Of a DNA stretch of 64,000 bases, positions 9,194-20,709 are shown piece after piece. This DNA is from Eretmocerus hayati (Eukaryota; Arthropoda; Insecta; Hymenoptera; Aphelinidae), in contig CM056742.1 of the NCBI GenBank assembly GCA_029851415.1, forward strand, positions 189,825,344 through 189,889,343, read 5' to 3'. The notes beneath the pieces are model-generated. The model searched no databases. It was not told where the DNA came from and worked only from the letters and a program-made list of their open reading frames with translations. A program made the translations under genes and the position numbers. The number at the start of each line of letters is the position of its first letter. Position 1 is the first letter of the stretch.

Positions 9194-11799
9194 CTTACTC
9201 CCGCTGCTGATGCCCTTCACAAACTATCGGTACAGCTCAGATCCAACAGTCCTCATTGCAGCCCGATGGATCGTTCTCAAATTCGTTGATTGATCGGTCC
9301 TGGTAGTTACATCAACAGGATCTTCACACAGTCAAATCATTCGACAGTAAAAATTTATGCTCCTGTCATATACTCCCAAATACTACCAGAAAAGTCCAGC
9401 ACACAAACCAATCCGCTGATTTATACAGTGTTGAAATGAATAGAATCCTGATGCACAGAATGAGAACAAAGACCAGTTTTCCAGGGATTACATGCGATGA
9501 GTAGAGGACAAAGCTCATCTGCCCATGTGCAAGAAATCTTTCAATATAAAGGCCGATGTGATGTTTTTATCGTTTGAACGTTGAATCCAAACGTTTTCAA
9601 TTGTCGAGGGAAGTGGGGTAATTCTCAACCGCCCACAAACCCCAAAGTTTCCATCGACCTAAATTCTTACGATCCCGTTTGATTTTAATCACTAATTGCC
9701 AAGAAACAGTGCAGAGTGGAATCCACATCCATTTGCAAAAAAGTTCTGAATTTGCCCTCAGCCCTAGAGAATTTAATTCTCCCCCATCCGTGCTCTGAGA
9801 ACCAATCTCCACTTTCATTTGAAAGTCAGCGCATGATTTCACAAGCAGTTCAAAACAAACTTGTGATTCCGTTCGCGCCGAATGGTAGTCGATTCATCAC
9901 GAGCAGCAAAAAACTTGTCTAGTCGATAAACAAATGTAAAGCAGAAGAAATGTGCGCTACAAGCGCAAGACCTCGATATCACTACTTCCACGTACATCTC
10001 CGTCTCTGATTTATCTGGCAAGACGTCAACTCGGCAAAATATTCAATGCATCCGATGCTCTCTATTTTAAATTCATTCCTACCACAGAGACTCGCAACAG
10101 ATAAGAGGAGGCAACAGACTGGGGGAACCGAGGTGGATGAGCGGAGTGCACTCCCGTTTGCAAGAGACATCTGCTCACAGCATGGAATACCAAATCCGGA
10201 TGAACGGCCTTTTCTGTTGTGGAAAATATTCTGAAATACGTAGATGTGGAAGCTGAGTGACATTCTAAATCATTACAACCGGGATGATTTCTTAAAACGA
10301 TATGTTTTCGAATGCTTTTTCCCGGCGCAACCTAGACAATTGAAAATTGCGTGGTGACTCACAGTATCAAGTCCTTTATGGATCAGGTATTGGATAGTTG
10401 ACTCAGAATACATCTCTCAAAAGTGGAGACCGTCCTGTTTCTGATACAAAAAATTGCTACGATGATTCAAGCACACGGGGAATGATGAGTATGCATGTGA
10501 CTCAGAGGCCATAACCTCGCAATTACGCGAATTCGCAGGACTAATCATATTTGTTTCACTGACATGCACACGCAGATGAGTTTGAAATCTTAAAAAAAAA
10601 CATTGCCTGACGCCCATCTCAACCCTCAGTTGACATCATTTTGGGAATATTTTGTGCTGTGGCAGTGATGAAATGAGCTTGCGAATGTCCTCTTCAGATC
10701 AAGAGCATATTTACTCGATTTATATCGCAATGATGGTGGAAAACGATAGTAAAATAAAGCTAAACTTGATGCTTCTCACCACCAAGAGGACTTGGAGAAA
10801 TGCAAACTAGAGGAGTGAGCAATAGCTATGAGAGGATTAGAGTTTATGAGCTGTTGTTGCGCTACGACTACTGCCATTGCAAGCTCCGACTATGGGTTAG
10901 CCTTGCTTGCTGCGGCTTCATATAATTGCTCGACGATACCCAGGTGTAAGGTACACAGACTCAGAAGGTAAGCGCAGCACCTGGCTGCCAACCGGCATAA
11001 GCGTCCAACTTTCTAATCGCCAAAGCTCTCATCGCTGTGTAATAGTGCAAACACGAGAATAGAGCCGCTGCGAGGTGCTCCGATATTGTGCGACTCGTCG
11101 GGACGATAAATAGCCAGTTTGCTTGTGTACGGTTGGCGAATCCGGTGCTTGAGAATTTGCAGATCTGCTACCACGAGGCTAACGAGATTGTAATGTCTGT
11201 TGCACGACGATACGATACGGCAAGGGCGAGTTGTACTGTTCCGTTTCTAGAGGCTCTATCTCATGATTCCGCTGCTGGGTTTGTACTCGGGATGATTGTG
11301 CAGACCCTCTCAGTTCTGTTAGTTCTCTCGGTATTTTTCACCTCCGACGAGTCTTATCTTCCGAAATTCGATTGATAGTGCTCTCTCACGATTGCACAGC
11401 ATCTCGACATTGTAAGGCCGAGCCCATGGCAACTTCTCTCGTTAGCTCACACGCTTGCACGCTTTTCAATTACTCGGAGAGCTTTTTTGCTAGCAGCATC
11501 AGCTGACTCTCCAATTGGATTGTGCCTCATCTTGTTTATCGTGGCTGTGATGGAATTTGAGAAGGGATGACAGAGTATTTGGTTTGAAACCTCATCAATA
11601 GGGCATGTCAGTAGGGCTTGAGGTATAACCGCTGATCGAGACTTCGACAAAAGGAAGGAAATTTTTATAACAGCGCGTTATAGAATTAGAGGTCATAGTG
11701 AGCCCATGACATCCACTGCTCTTATGGCAGAATTTTTTCCCCGAATGCGAGGCTCAGATTCGTGAGATATCTTGTTCTTAATCCTGAGTATTACTCCTC
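9194..11799. other. Intergenic stretch, no supported gene
   Basis: No repeat pair, RNA gene or recognisable protein was found. Open frames here are short and overlapping on both strands. A somewhat CpG-richer part lies at about 10850-11450. Confidence 0.45.
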
Positions 11800-12714
11800 G
11801 ACCATAAACAAAAATACGCTGCTAAGAAAGATTAGCAGAAAGCATTCTCTTAGCGAGATCTGCGATTATTCAGCAAGAATGTAATTTTTTGAGTGACAAT
11901 TTTTCATTCACTCTACTATACATCTTTTTGAAGCGACTTCGACTTCGAGTGGATGGAATTTGTTTTCAACCAATTGATGTAGAGTGATGGGGAAGTATAT
12001 CTCTAATTAATTGAAAGGTGCATAGATTAATTGTGGAAGGAGGTATGAGAATAAAAGGAGATTTAGATGGGATTTTGTCGACTTACTTTTACGAGATCGC
12101 TTCTTAGGGGAATCCAGAGGATCTAGAGCAGGGTTCTTTTGGGCAAGATACATCGTTTGGTTGATGCGGAATTTGAATAAAGTTAGTGTAAAAATGATCA
12201 AAATGGAATTTTTTGTAGAATTGATGATTCTTCGAGGATAAATTGAATTAAAATCACATTCCAAACAATTTAGAAAATTTCGGTATCAACCAATTCATCC
12301 AAGATGCTGAAAAAGTATCTCTCTAGTTCATGAACAGGCGTATAGATTAGTTGTAGAAGGATATATGAGACCTCTTTGGGTAAATATTTATGGTTTGGTT
12401 GACACGAAATTTCGATAAAATTGGCTTGAGGATGATTAAGATGACCATTTTGGTGAAAACTTCAGTTTTTGTGGAAAGAAACTTCAATTTTATAACGATT
12501 TAATAGTTGGGCTGAAATTCGGTATGAACCAATTAATGAGGGATGTTTCAAAAGTATCTTGTAAGTAGAACTTTTAGGTAGATGGAAGTTTGGTAAATTA
12601 CTTGTAAAGGAAGATAAGGGAGAAAAATGGATTAACAGAACAAATAATGTTTTATTACTTTTTGAGCTATTTTTCCAAGGGAGATTTTTAGCGGAAACTA
12701 GGGAATCTAAACTA

Positions 12715-14112
12715 CGGTAAGTGTACCCAACATGCCCCCTGTACCCAACATGCCCCCATATGCCGATCTCAGAACTGGGCACTCGAGGACCTCCCTGCAA
12801 TTTTTTTTTACGTTTGTTATGTTAAAATATGAGAAAACTAATGATTTGGAGCGAACCGGAATGATTTCTGCGTCTCCCAGAAAATATAAATTGAGTTTTT
12901 GCATTTTTCGTGTTTGCACACCTAAGAAATTGCCTTTATTCAAACCTCTGCCAAAGTGTTTTGATTCAACCAATCTTGACGTACCTTAGCGCATTTGATT
13001 CCTTGTTCCAAGACCTTCAAAATCCTTTTTACAGCGTTGCAAAATTTTAATCTGGAGCGATTTCATGAGCAAAATACGGAGGCAAGTTGAAAACGAGGGG
13101 GTGTACCCAACATGCCCCCATCCGTCCGATTCCACAAGAGAGCTCCTGCAGTCCGCTGCTGTCGGGCTATACGTTTGTACATCAAACTAGAACCGCTCCT
13201 GGGGCTTTTCACGATTCTTTTCAAGCTCTTCTCGATCATATATCTGAGCATTATCTCGCGAGAAAAAATACTTGACATGAGCGATGTTGTGTCCTACAAC
13301 TGCGGGATAATTTTTTCATTTTTTACATTTTATTTGTGAAACCTCATGAGTTACCTGACATTAATGTGATTATTATTGTTTTTAAAGGTATTACATGTTG
13401 ATCATTGACGAAAAAGTGCTTTAATTTTTGTTGAAAGATATCTCGTGCTGAATGCAAGAGACATGTTTTGGTGAATTTGATGTAACGTTGCTAGCCACAA
13501 TGCTAAATAATGATTTGAAATATAGTCACAGATATTGTGTATTTTAATTTGTATCCTTTATTGTTATTTCTTTGACCCTTACGAGGAAACAATAATTCAA
13601 AGTCATGTATTTTTTAAAATAAATTATCGTCTTACTGATCTCTTGCCTTCTTGAAGGAAATTTAGCGTGAAAAGAATCAAAACTGAGCGTCTATAAAGAT
13701 ACGCTTTTTCCGTGGGACTTTTCGAAATGCATATTCAATTATTTTGCCAAGCAGCATCTGTCACTGAAGATTCATCTTTTCCAATCGTACAATACGTCAC
13801 ATTCTACCCATTGGATATCGCTCAGACTCCGAAGGCAGACAGCTGTGAGCGTTAAGAATCTTGGCGCCGACTATGATCGCAGAGAAGAATGGGGGCATGT
13901 TGGGTACACCCCCTCGCGAACTCCCAAAAAAACACCTTTTGCGAGAATTAAGATTACTCGGCTGTAGTTGGTCAAAATTCAACGTATGTTAAATCATTTT
14001 GAAGGTTTTGTTTCAAGCTTCAAAATGAGCTAAAGTACGTCAAAAAATATTGAGATGGGCCAAAGTTATGGGCAAAATGGCTTAAGGGGGGGCATGTTGG
14101 GTACACTTACCT
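12715..14112. mobile_element. TA-flanked non-autonomous element with five identical 18-bp motifs (copy A)
   Basis: TA lies at 12713-12714 and 14113-14114. The ends are inverted: GGTAAGTGTACCCAACATGC at the left and its reverse complement at the right. The 18-mer TGTACCCAACATGCCCCC occurs at 12722, 12740 and 13102 in the plus direction, and as its reverse complement at 13891 and 14088. All five copies are identical. The pre-insertion site is confirmed by a paralogous monomer at about 14440, where AACTATATTTTTCTC is uninterrupted. No transposase is encoded. The TA duplication is consistent with Tc1/mariner-type mobilisation, but the ends match no family I can name. The relative at 40478-41383 has the same layout. 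Confidence 0.85.
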
Positions 14113-14936
14113 TATATTTCTCTCAACAATATGTATCGTTTGGTTCAGAAGGAATTTTGATAAAATTGGTTTGAGGATGAATAAAATCACGTTTTTAGTG
14201 AAAATTTCAATTTTTGTGGAAAGAAACTTCATTTTAACCGTGATTTACAAGTCAAATTGGAATTCCGTATCAACCAACTCATGAATAATGTTCGAAAAAT
14301 GTGCATTTAGGTCGATGGAAGTTTGGTAAATCACTTGTAGAGGGAGATAGAGGAGATAATTGAATATTGGAAAAAAAGGTTTTATTGTTTTTTGAGTTAT
14401 GTTCTTGAGGAAGCTTGTTAGTGGGAATTGGCGAACCAATAACTATATTTTTCTCGCCGATATGTATCATTTGGTTAGGACAGAATTCCGATAAAATTGG
14501 TTTGAGGGCTATTAAAATGAAGATTTTGGCGAAAATTTCAATTCTTTCCAAAATATCGAGGTTTAAAGGGATTAAATGGAATTTCGGTATTAACCAATCG
14601 ATAGATCATGCAGAAAAAGTAACAGTTTAGGTTATCGAAATAGAAATAAATGAGTCATAAAGAAAGGTAGAAACAAAAAATGGATATTAAGGAAAATTTT
14701 CGATCATTTCTTGAGTTATTCTTTAGAGGAAGCTTTTTAGAGCGATTTGAGCCATCTAGTCTAAGGTTTTTTCGATGATATCTATCATTTGGTTGAGATG
14801 GAATTTGGATGCAGTGGGTTTAAAAAGGGTAAAAATGAAATTTTTGGAGAAAATTGTGATTCTTTGGAAAATTTGAGATCTGTAACGATTGAATAAAATT
14901 TCGGTATTAACCAATCGATAGATCTCGCAGAAAAAT

Positions 14937-15215
14937 TCATAGTTGAGGTGACTCAATTTGTTGTGAATGTGTGTGAGAAAAAGATATTTATGTATTAAAA
15001 GTCGAAATTGGAGCACTTTTGGTTGAAAAAGCCCATGGATCAAATTTGACTGGGAGCTGTAAGCTGCCAAATCACCGGGCTTTCAGAAATTGGCTTCTGT
15101 AAAACTTGTAGAATTCCAAAAGTTGATAAAGTGAACAGTAAAAGAGAAAGCGTGTCCGGTATGAAACAAAGAAACGCATACACACACATATGAACACGGA
15201 CAAAGGGGTGCAAAG
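14937..15215 (+). other. Conserved leader upstream of the ORF1-like start, copy 2
   Basis: This leader aligns with 5880-6159 of copy 1. It includes AAAAAGATATTTATGTATT, GCCCATGGATCAAATTTGAC and GAGAAAGCGTGTCC. It lacks the tandem landmarks, so it is a single-copy part of the element between the monomers and the first ORF. Confidence 0.6.
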
Positions 15216-15404
15216 ATGAGTCTCTGGGAGATTTGGAAGGCCATTACGGAGAAAAGTGTTACCTACAATCGATAGATTTCGGCGAGAGGAAGAGAATTGT
15301 CTAAGGCTTTTTTAGATGAAAGGAATTTTGTTGAAGAGTATGTTGGTTTTGATGAAAAATTTGATCAAATTTTTCTTGGGGTGAAAACAAAGCTTTCTCT
15401 TTAG
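15216..15404 (+). pseudogene. ORF1-like N-terminal fragment, copy 2
   Basis: ATG at 15216 opens a 62-codon frame to TAG at 15402-15404, broken by one TAG at codon 20. It is the counterpart of 6160-6348. It preserves MSLWEIWKAI, KSVT, SARGREL, LDERNFVEEYV, DEKFDQIF and VKTKLSL. The matching length and conservative changes argue that both copies derive from a translated ancestor. The family is unknown to me, and the product is probably the first ORF of the retroelement. Confidence 0.5.
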
Positions 15405-17544
15405 AGAAAACAAAAGGAGAAAGATGCCATTAACTTGACCTATCTTTACATCCCGACCAAAGCGTGTGTCTACGCCAAATTTGAAACGTGAGTCAGTCCT
15501 AGTAGTCAAAGAAAAATACACAAATGATTGGCACATGAGATTTCCGGGATCCAGATAACATTCCAGCTCACTTTTACGAGCTTTTGTTCCGTTTACCTCT
15601 TACTTCTCATGAAAACCATCGCTTGCACCCTGGCTTGCACTGTGTTGCCGACTAACGATGTGACCGCTGAACTCATGACGAGTGAAGTGTACTTTTTTGC
15701 TGATGGTGTTGTCGTTCGTGATGAATCAGTATCCTGACTCGCAAATTTCAGCCCCAGTACTCACAGCGGGCAAGTTTTACGGTAGCTCACTTCCAAAGAG
15801 TAAGAAGTCGCATTCCTGAAAAATTTGCCATTACCAGTACGGCCTCTCGATCGTTATAACTCTGAAAAGGTAAATTTTCTCGACGCTCGCGATAGGAGTA
15901 ATACGGACGAATAGGCGGGGAATCGTCAATCATACGCTGGGCGTGAAATCGAAATCTTTTATCTGATGTAGACACCTTCCAACCTTAGGCTAGATCACGC
16001 TCTAAGCACGGATCGCAGATTTCAGGTATCAATCTTGTCCCTTGGAGATGTAAATAGTATCTATCTTGTTTATGATACGTTGAGATTGGTAAAATGCGAA
16101 ACTTCCACTTCCGACATGCAGAACGAGCCGAAAATTGAGACTCTCAAAATTTCAAGAGCAGGTACGTGGTGACACTGGTGAGTCGCATACTACAGCTACG
16201 TGCAAGACATTTCGCCGCGAGCAAATTCACAGTCACGACGAGACGACACGATCCCATTACGTCGAGTGACACTCGGGCTAATATCCTTCCACTTCCCGTC
16301 ATTCGGTGCTTCGAGTCTCAGGGAGAGAGTAATACACAGAGAGGCACGTATTCGCAAGTCTATGGATGGCTCGGTGGCATGTTTCCCCCCAAACGACTGA
16401 ACACGGTTCGAGCATCAGCTCGTCTTCGGCTCGTCCTTGCCCCCGCCCCCTTTTCCTCACTCTCATCTAGCCATCACGACGACGATAAGACATCCGCCAC
16501 GAGCTGTCGCATGTTCGAAAACGTTGGCACCCCCTCAGGGTAAACTCCGCACTCTCTTCGATTTTTCGTACCCTCTTATCGCGCCGTTGTCGTTGCCGTC
16601 AAAAAAGAAGCGAACGCTGGTGAAATGACGCGAAATGGGCGTCGTCTAGCCGGCATCGATCTGCCTTGATGCGCAACTCGATTGTTTTGAGAGTTTGCAG
16701 CTAGTGCACGCCGTCTTCTATAGGGCATCATTCGAGTGGACGCGCGCACAAAACACGGTACGTGCCGGAATAGATGTTTCCGATGGCAACCACGGGTAAT
16801 GGATTGGAAATCCAATGGCTCGAAAAATGACTCGTTCCTGATGTAAGCTCGTACCGGGGCGGACAGCTCACCGAATAAACATCGACAACACATCCGTCTA
16901 GTCGTACGTTTTCCTCTTGCGGGCCTACTTTTTGCTCAATTGCCCGGCTAAAGTGAAGCCACACTGATACTCACGTTGTAGATTTTTGTTGCGCCTCATT
17001 ACGATTGATTTGCAAATTTCCAAATCATATGGAACAAGTGTCCACATGAGATTCAACTCTGACGTGCGTTTTGGAACGGAGTTCCTTTACGCTCGTTTGG
17101 GTGAGGAGTGAAATTATGCGACCGACACCGCCCCGCGTAACGAGATTCGATGAAACCCGCTATACAGGGGAATCGAAAAACCGACATACGATATAGGTAT
17201 ACTGCATGGACTGAGGGACCACGTGTAGTCCTAGCATATCACAGATGCCAATGCCAAGATCCGTCTGCTGTCTGCTCGAAGATCGCTAGTCTGCTCTGCT
17301 GTCCATGCACACAGCACGACTGACAACAACATATGATTCTTATTGTTATTTAGTATTATTGCTGCATATATGCTGAGGCGAGTAATGCTTCCATCGCTGA
17401 TTTTCGATTGCTATACCGGTTGTATACGGAAATTCAGATCGTGAGTGTTTGGTTGTGATAAAAAGTGTGCAGTGTTGTATATTGTGGGTCCTCATTAAGC
17501 CCTCATTGCGTGGGTGATGAGGGTTTTCTGAATTTGAAAAAATG

Positions 17545-17553
17545 CTATATAAA
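17545..17553 (+). promoter_or_regulatory. Possible TATA box
   Basis: CTATATAAA is a consensus TATA word, followed about 30 bases later by a pyrimidine-rich stretch (from about 17583). It could drive transcription toward the open frame at 17912, but no initiator, splice sites or known gene support this. Confidence 0.2.
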
Positions 17554-17911
17554 CCCCGTACTCCAGAACGAGAGCTTTCCGAACTCTCTTTTTTCCTGCT
17601 TCATTTTAATTTAAAGTATTCAGCAAGCTCATTTCTATCTGTTCTGAACCCTAATTTGGGAAGTAGTTTCTTGAAGCAACCAAAACATTACTGTTTTAGT
17701 TGAACATGGGGTCTTAATCAAGGATGTGGTTATTCGTGTGCCACCATTTTTACTTCATAAATGCCACTGTTCCATATTCAAACATGTTCCAATCCCCATC
17801 TAGATTCACACAAGATGAAACATGATTTGACAAGGAAAGGCATACAATGCTGTAATTTATTGAGTAGAGCATTGACTCACTCAGACGTTACAACGAAAGT
17901 CAAAATTCTCA

Positions 17912-18277
17912 TTGTCCACCAATATCAATTTTAGTCAAGTAGAGGTGTCGTTACTTATTTGGCATAATTTAGGCCATTTAAACACCGAACTATGGAACAA
18001 ATGGAATGCAAAATTTGCCGAGGAGGACTTATCGCCGACTCAAATGAACTATCCTAATGATGAACACTTGGACGGTAAACTGGCTCACGGCTGTGATGAA
18101 TTTGTGCGGGGTGGCATCCTGCAAGGCAATGAAATACCTTGCCAGACAACAAATCGAAAGTTGTCTCTTCAGTCATCCGATTACATGCATGTTCTTCTGA
18201 GTGCCGAAACGGAACTATATCAATTTGACCCGTTGCACTCAGTCATTTCACCCCACGCTTTAAGTAGCGAGTGTTAG
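17912..18277 (+). CDS. Hypothetical ORF, 121 aa, unrecognised
   Basis: A single open frame starts at ATG 17912 and stops at 18277. The predicted protein is mixed acidic/polar with no signal peptide, membrane segment or motif that I recognise. It lies about 360 bases downstream of a consensus TATA word. Frames of this length occur by chance elsewhere in the window, so it may well be non-coding. Codon conservation in a related species would decide. Confidence 0.15.
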   Translation: MSTNINFSQVEVSLLIWHNLGHLNTELWNKWNAKFAEEDLSPTQMNYPNDEHLDGKLAHGCDEFVRGGILQGNEIPCQTTNRKLSLQSSDYMHVLLSAETELYQFDPLHSVISPHALSSEC

Positions 18278-20316
18278 TGAAAAAACCATCTAAGCCGAGC
18301 ATTCTGAGCAAATCGCAGAGTGAATGGAGTCAAAAGACAGAGGCCAGGAGAACGTAAGCTGAAATTAATTGCAACGGAGCGCTACAGGGCGAAATGAGCT
18401 TTGGGTGGAGACCTCGTTGATGTGACCGAGTATATGAGCTTCGTGAGCCATTCACCTTCACCCTGCACGTAGGTATGGAGAGTCAAGAAGTAGTCTGCAC
18501 ACCCACATCCACCTGGCTTTGCTTTCACAGTAATTACTTTATTTCCATACCACTGGCACGTGAAAAGGGCAAAGCACACTGAAAAGCTGCTTTCCGTCGC
18601 ATCAGCTTATCTCGCTTTTGAAGATTCAACGCACGAAAAAGGGCCGCGCTGGAAAAAAAAAACCGGAAGCCAGAGATGAAAAATTCACGAGGCGAACACA
18701 AAGCCCGCGTCACGAGTCTGTGCAGTCGGGATAAATTAGAGAGCGTGGAAATTAAGAGCGGAGTCCGGTGGGCCAGTGTCCAGTGGTATCGCACACCGTA
18801 GCCACTGCCAAGCTGATGCAGTCGCCTCTCGCATCGCTGGTCTTGCGCCTTTTCAAGCCGAGCTTGTGCACTTAATAAAGAAGCGGGAGTTGGCGCCAAG
18901 AGAATTACGAACCATGGGCGGGGTTATAGTTGTGCGGGGTGAACGGGGAGAGTACGCGTGGATGAAAACGAAGCACGTAGTGTACCGGAAACAAGTTTTT
19001 CTTGGCGCACAGCCTCCAAGGCGTTACCAACCCGTTGCAAGATGTAATGAGAAAATAATGAAAGCCATTCCCAGTCGGGCGAATACTGGCACATGGTGAA
19101 TGGGTAACAAGAAAAAGCTGCGAAAATTCTGAATCCAATCGCGAAGTTTGCGTAAATGAGTTTTCCTCCAACATAGTGATGGTGTCCGTAAGATGCAGGC
19201 TCTGGCCAATTTTCACGCACCCGTTCAGGTGGGGTAGGAGGCCCTGAGCTCGTAGGTTATGATGACAGTCAATTTGACTTCAGTTTGCATTCGAGGGAAG
19301 CTGATAGCGAATACGGAGTGAGTGAGTATCGATTCGCTATAACCACGTACATGGGTATAGTGGTTATCAGACTCTGAGCGATTGGAATGAGTTTGGAGAG
19401 GAGATGCGGAACACTCTTGAGCAAGATCACAGACTCTTGTAATATCACTTAATCTTAGCTTTGTATGATTCGTCTACGATGGCCACACCTGAAGCTTTAT
19501 TTGCAGTCTCTGAAATTTCAAAACAGCACTCTGAGTCGTTGAATTCTTGTGCTAAGCAAGAGCATTTGGTTTGAACTCAATATCTGGAAATACTAGGCAA
19601 GAAAATTGGCTCTCCGTGGCTGTTGTGATGATAATGCCCATGCAAAACTCAAGAATTGATCAAACACACTTACGGGTCTCTGTTGTGTGCTGTACACTAT
19701 TTTTCTTCCTCGCGGCCTGATAGTACTTACAAATTCGATTGATAAGACCACGAAGTTGCATGGGCTAGCAGCAAAAGTTGGTTTTTTGTAATCGAAACGA
19801 GTCACGAAAGGACGTTCTTCAGTGTTGAGAGGAGGAAATAATATTTTTGGTCTGGTCGTTGGTTTTGGAAATAATTCCTATAATAACTCTCACGTCAATC
19901 AGATTTGATATTCCGTTCCAAATTACTACAGAGACTCGAAATAGCAATTCCTCGGTCGATATGGGCAATTCGAGTTCAGTTACTTGGTCCAATCGAAGAA
20001 ACCATCCAAACTACTACGGCTCAGGAGTACAGATTCAAATTCCTCAATACTAAAATGCAAGAGGTTCAAGTGAGAGATGCAAGAAGTGTAGGAATGCCAT
20101 GTCATATAGCCGGGGCGCTGTGCTTCGTCAGACTAGCCACGATTCTATGGTTGCATATTACTTACATTTGACATTCAAAACTTGTCACATTTGTACTGTG
20201 CGCAGTCTGTTTGCATGAGTCAGAGAGACAAAATTTGCTTGGAAAAGCCAGCGTAGGAGTACAAATTTGTGAATGGTACAATGATGAATCTGTCATGGTT
20301 TTCCAGCTTTGCATCC

Positions 20317-20640
20317 TGTGACGCCATAGGTGATTGCCCTTGTTGGTCAATCACTCTGTCGTCGGTTCTGCAAGACCGATCGCTCGATGCATACCGCGAG
20401 GAATGCATCGCGCGATCACGTTTTGCTGACCTTTGCACTTTTACACTGTGTGACACGCGACGAGTCGAGGGCATATAAGCCACGACTCGCGCGCGCCGCA
20501 TCAGACCGCTCGGGGACTCCCATTTCGGGAGTGCCCATCACTCACTCTCAATACACACAGTTACCGTCAATTCATTCAATACATCTATTTCTACCATCTT
20601 TCGAGTCTATTCATTCAGTCATCGACCACCCCACGTCACA
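20317..20640 (+). repeat. 5' LTR
   Basis: The repeat starts TGTGACGCCATAGG and ends CCACGTCACA. A TATA word (GCATATAAG) at about 20471-20479 sits 25-30 bases before ATCAGACC, a plausible start site, which would make the upstream part U3. Pairs such as GGGACTCCC/GGGAGTGCCC near 20513-20540 may form a hairpin. The copy at 24103-24426 has the same sequence by eye. Confidence 0.93.
20471..20479 (+). promoter_or_regulatory. LTR TATA box
   Basis: GCATATAAG lies in the 5' LTR about 155 bases from its start, with an initiator-like TCAGAC about 25 bases downstream (near 20501). The identical copy in the 3' LTR is at about 24257-24265. Confidence 0.55.
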
Positions 20641-20709
20641 GTGGTGCTAGGTGTGGTTGACCAAGTGTAGTTTCACGAGCACACCTAGTCACAGTGGTGC
20701 TAGGTGTGG
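20641..20709 (+). promoter_or_regulatory. Primer-binding-like site, duplicated with the LTR end
   Basis: Immediately after the LTR comes G then TGGTGCTAGGTGTGG (20642-20656). The TGG start, one base from the LTR, is where a tRNA 3' end pairs. The 22-base block GTCACA plus GTGGTGCTAGGTGTGG (20635-20656) is repeated at 20688-20709, a 53-bp step, and so includes the last six bases of the LTR. An inverted partner CACACCTAG at about 20680-20688 could pair with CTAGGTGTG. The tRNA cannot be named from this alone. Confidence 0.5.

Larger units (their letters stand above)
11800..15412 (+). mobile_element. Non-LTR element copy 2 (5' region only), interrupted by a TA element
   Basis: The copy repeats the monomers, leader and ORF1-like start of copy 1. 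Landmarks of the GTTTGGTT type lie near 12145, 12385, 14135, 14465 and 14785. The leader (14937-15215) and the coding start align base by base with copy 1 until CTTTAGAGAAA at about 15408, after which the two diverge completely. Here no RT tail follows. The array is interrupted at 12715-14112 by a TA-flanked element. Because copy 2 has no 3' end, it may be a duplicated or rearranged piece rather than a normal 5'-truncated insertion. Confidence 0.6.
15413..20316. other. Intergenic stretch, no firm gene
   Basis: No recognisable protein domain was found. CpG-richer sequence occurs at about 16160-16960 and 18700-19050. A good TATA word at 17545 and a 121-codon frame at 17912-18277 are listed separately as weak candidates. 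Other open frames overlap each other on both strands and look like chance. Confidence 0.45.

Noticed and set aside
1020..15412. The ~320-bp units considered as a CRISPR-like or centromeric satellite array
   Set aside because: The units are long, strongly diverged and few, and are followed by a coding start and a retroelement 3' end, so 5' UTR monomers fit better.
20330..20650. Open frame shared at 20330 and 24116
   Set aside because: It lies wholly within the LTR and is identical only because the two LTRs are identical.
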